Source: Deltaproteobacteria bacterium
GTDB lineage: Bacteria > Desulfobacterota > DSM-4660 > Desulfatiglandales > HGW-15
DNA length: 59,155 nt
NCBI GenBank assembly: GCA_020060215.1
Contig: JAGVAP010000094.1
Coordinates: 1-59,155, forward strand
Direction of reading: 5' to 3'
Positions 58,406 to 59,155 of this stretch are shown piece by piece (position 1 is the stretch's first letter; each line of letters begins with the position of its first letter). The notes below the pieces were generated by a model that ran no database searches, had not been told where the DNA came from, and was given only the letters and a program-made list of their open reading frames with translations. The translations under genes and the position numbers were made by a program.

Positions 58406-59155
58406 CTAGCCGACCTTGAAGACCATGGCGGCCCCGGTGTCCCCGGCGGCGCATCCCGCCCAGAGCCCGTAGCCCCCGCCCAGCATCGTGAGCTCCTCCA
58501 GGAGCTCCGCGATCAGCCTGCCCGCCGTCGGTCCCTGCGGGTGGCCGTAGACCAGGGAGCAGCCGTAGTTGTTCATCTTCATCACGTCGTTGCCCATCTT
58601 CTTGGCCATGTAGATGTCGTTGACGATGAAGGGGTTGTGGGTCTTGATCGCCTTCATGTCGCTGACCTTCAGACCCGCGTTCTTGAGGGCCATCTCGGCC
58701 GCCGGCACCGGTGCCGCGGCCATGAAGCCCCTCTTTTCCCTGGAGAAGCCGTAGGAGACGATCTGTATCTCCACCTTGGGATCCGCGCTCATCGCCTTGG
58801 CCCTGTCCCGCGTGGTGATGATGAACCCGCAGTTGCCGTCCGCCGGGTGGGTCTGGGCCCCGAAGCTGATCACCCCGCCCGGCTCCACAGGTTTCAGCTT
58901 GGCGAGACCTTCGGCCGTCGTGGGGGTAATGCCCTCGTCCGTTTCGACCAGGAGGGTCTTCTTCTTGGAGAGGACGACCTCGGCCGGGAACATGTACCGC
59001 TTCTGGAAGGCCCTGTCGTTTGCGATCGCCTCGTCGTACTGCTGGTATCGGCGCAGCGTCACCGCGTCGCACTCCTCCTTGGTGATCCCCGCCTGCTTGG
59101 CCACATTCTCCGCCGTCTGGATCATCTTGAACCCGGCGTTCGGATCGCGGTTGAA
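58406..59155 (-). CDS. Thiolase-family protein (copy 2), N-terminal part beyond window
   Basis: This 249-residue C-terminal part of a thiolase is open to the right edge. It parallels the protein at 40004-41209 block by block. TAENVAKQAGITKEECDAV is near its start, followed by KTHNPFIVND (active-site His) and WAGCAAGDTGAA (second active-site Cys). The nucleophile Cys region is off the window. By eye the two copies are about 70% identical over the last 80 residues, so they are probably paralogues with related substrates. A good terminator follows. Confidence 0.9.
   Translation of the reverse strand, partial: FNRDPNAGFKMIQTAENVAKQAGITKEECDAVTLRRYQQYDEAIANDRAFQKRYMFPAEVVLSKKKTLLVETDEGITPTTAEGLAKLKPVEPGGVISFGAQTHPADGNCGFIITTRDRAKAMSADPKVEIQIVSYGFSREKRGFMAAAPVPAAEMALKNAGLKVSDMKAIKTHNPFIVNDIYMAKKMGNDVMKMNNYGCSLVYGHPQGPTAGRLIAELLEELTMLGGGYGLWAGCAAGDTGAAMVFKVG

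Overview
The window is about 59 kb of GC-rich DNA that looks like an anaerobic member of Desulfobacterota (old Deltaproteobacteria). This is an inference from gene content: three Mo/W-bisPGD oxidoreductases, three TRAP transporters, oxygen-sensitive 2-hydroxyacyl-CoA dehydratase/benzoyl-CoA reductase-type subunits with ATP-dependent activators, adenylylsulfate-reductase-like flavoproteins, pyruvate phosphate dikinase, and palindromic intergenic repeats. No rRNA, tRNA, CRISPR array, phage gene or transposase was seen.

Positions 1-25 kb (almost all + strand) form a catabolic/transport island. It holds the end of a DctQ and a DctM, a RidA-like protein, an unknown protein, and a membrane-linked molybdoenzyme operon (catalytic subunit, four-cluster ferredoxin, NrfD anchor, TorD-like chaperone). 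Next come an amidohydrolase of the decarboxylase type, a TAXI TRAP receptor with fused permease, a DctP-DctQ-DctM transporter, and two paralogous flavoproteins around a small ferredoxin. An IclR regulator follows, then a close homologue of pyrogallol-phloroglucinol transhydroxylase (large and small subunits) whose large subunit carries an extra N-terminal domain resembling SCP2. The likely job is uptake and anaerobic conversion of an organic acid, possibly a (poly)hydroxylated aromatic. A third molybdoenzyme lies on the - strand at 25.0-27.2 kb.

Positions 27.6-32.9 kb hold three tightly packed genes that match the Ralstonia PhcB-PhcS-PhcR-PhcQ quorum-sensing set. They are a PhcB-like methyltransferase, one protein that joins a PhcS-like membrane kinase to a PhcR-like receiver-kinase, and a PhcQ-like receiver protein. 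This is the most striking system in the window. Two hypothetical genes and a VanX-type dipeptidase fused to an HExxH domain follow.

Positions 36-43 kb (- strand) form a second metabolic block: an activator ATPase, two 2-hydroxyacyl-CoA dehydratase/benzoyl-CoA reductase-family subunits, a thiolase, a DUF2284 protein, a 38-residue secreted peptide candidate and a PfkB kinase. A frameshifted URO-D-family remnant lies upstream of it. Then come a CaCA antiporter, a HtrA/DegP protease with its probable two-component regulator (and 11-bp-spaced candidate operator boxes), an MBL hydrolase, and pyruvate phosphate dikinase with an unusual basic tail. The right end has a second activator, a YkgJ-type protein, an acyl-CoA dehydrogenase, an acyl-CoA synthetase alpha-type protein and a second thiolase cut by the window edge.

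Intergenic spaces carry several families of palindromic or inverted-repeat elements. In the left half they sit just ahead of operon genes; in the right half there is a REP-like family.
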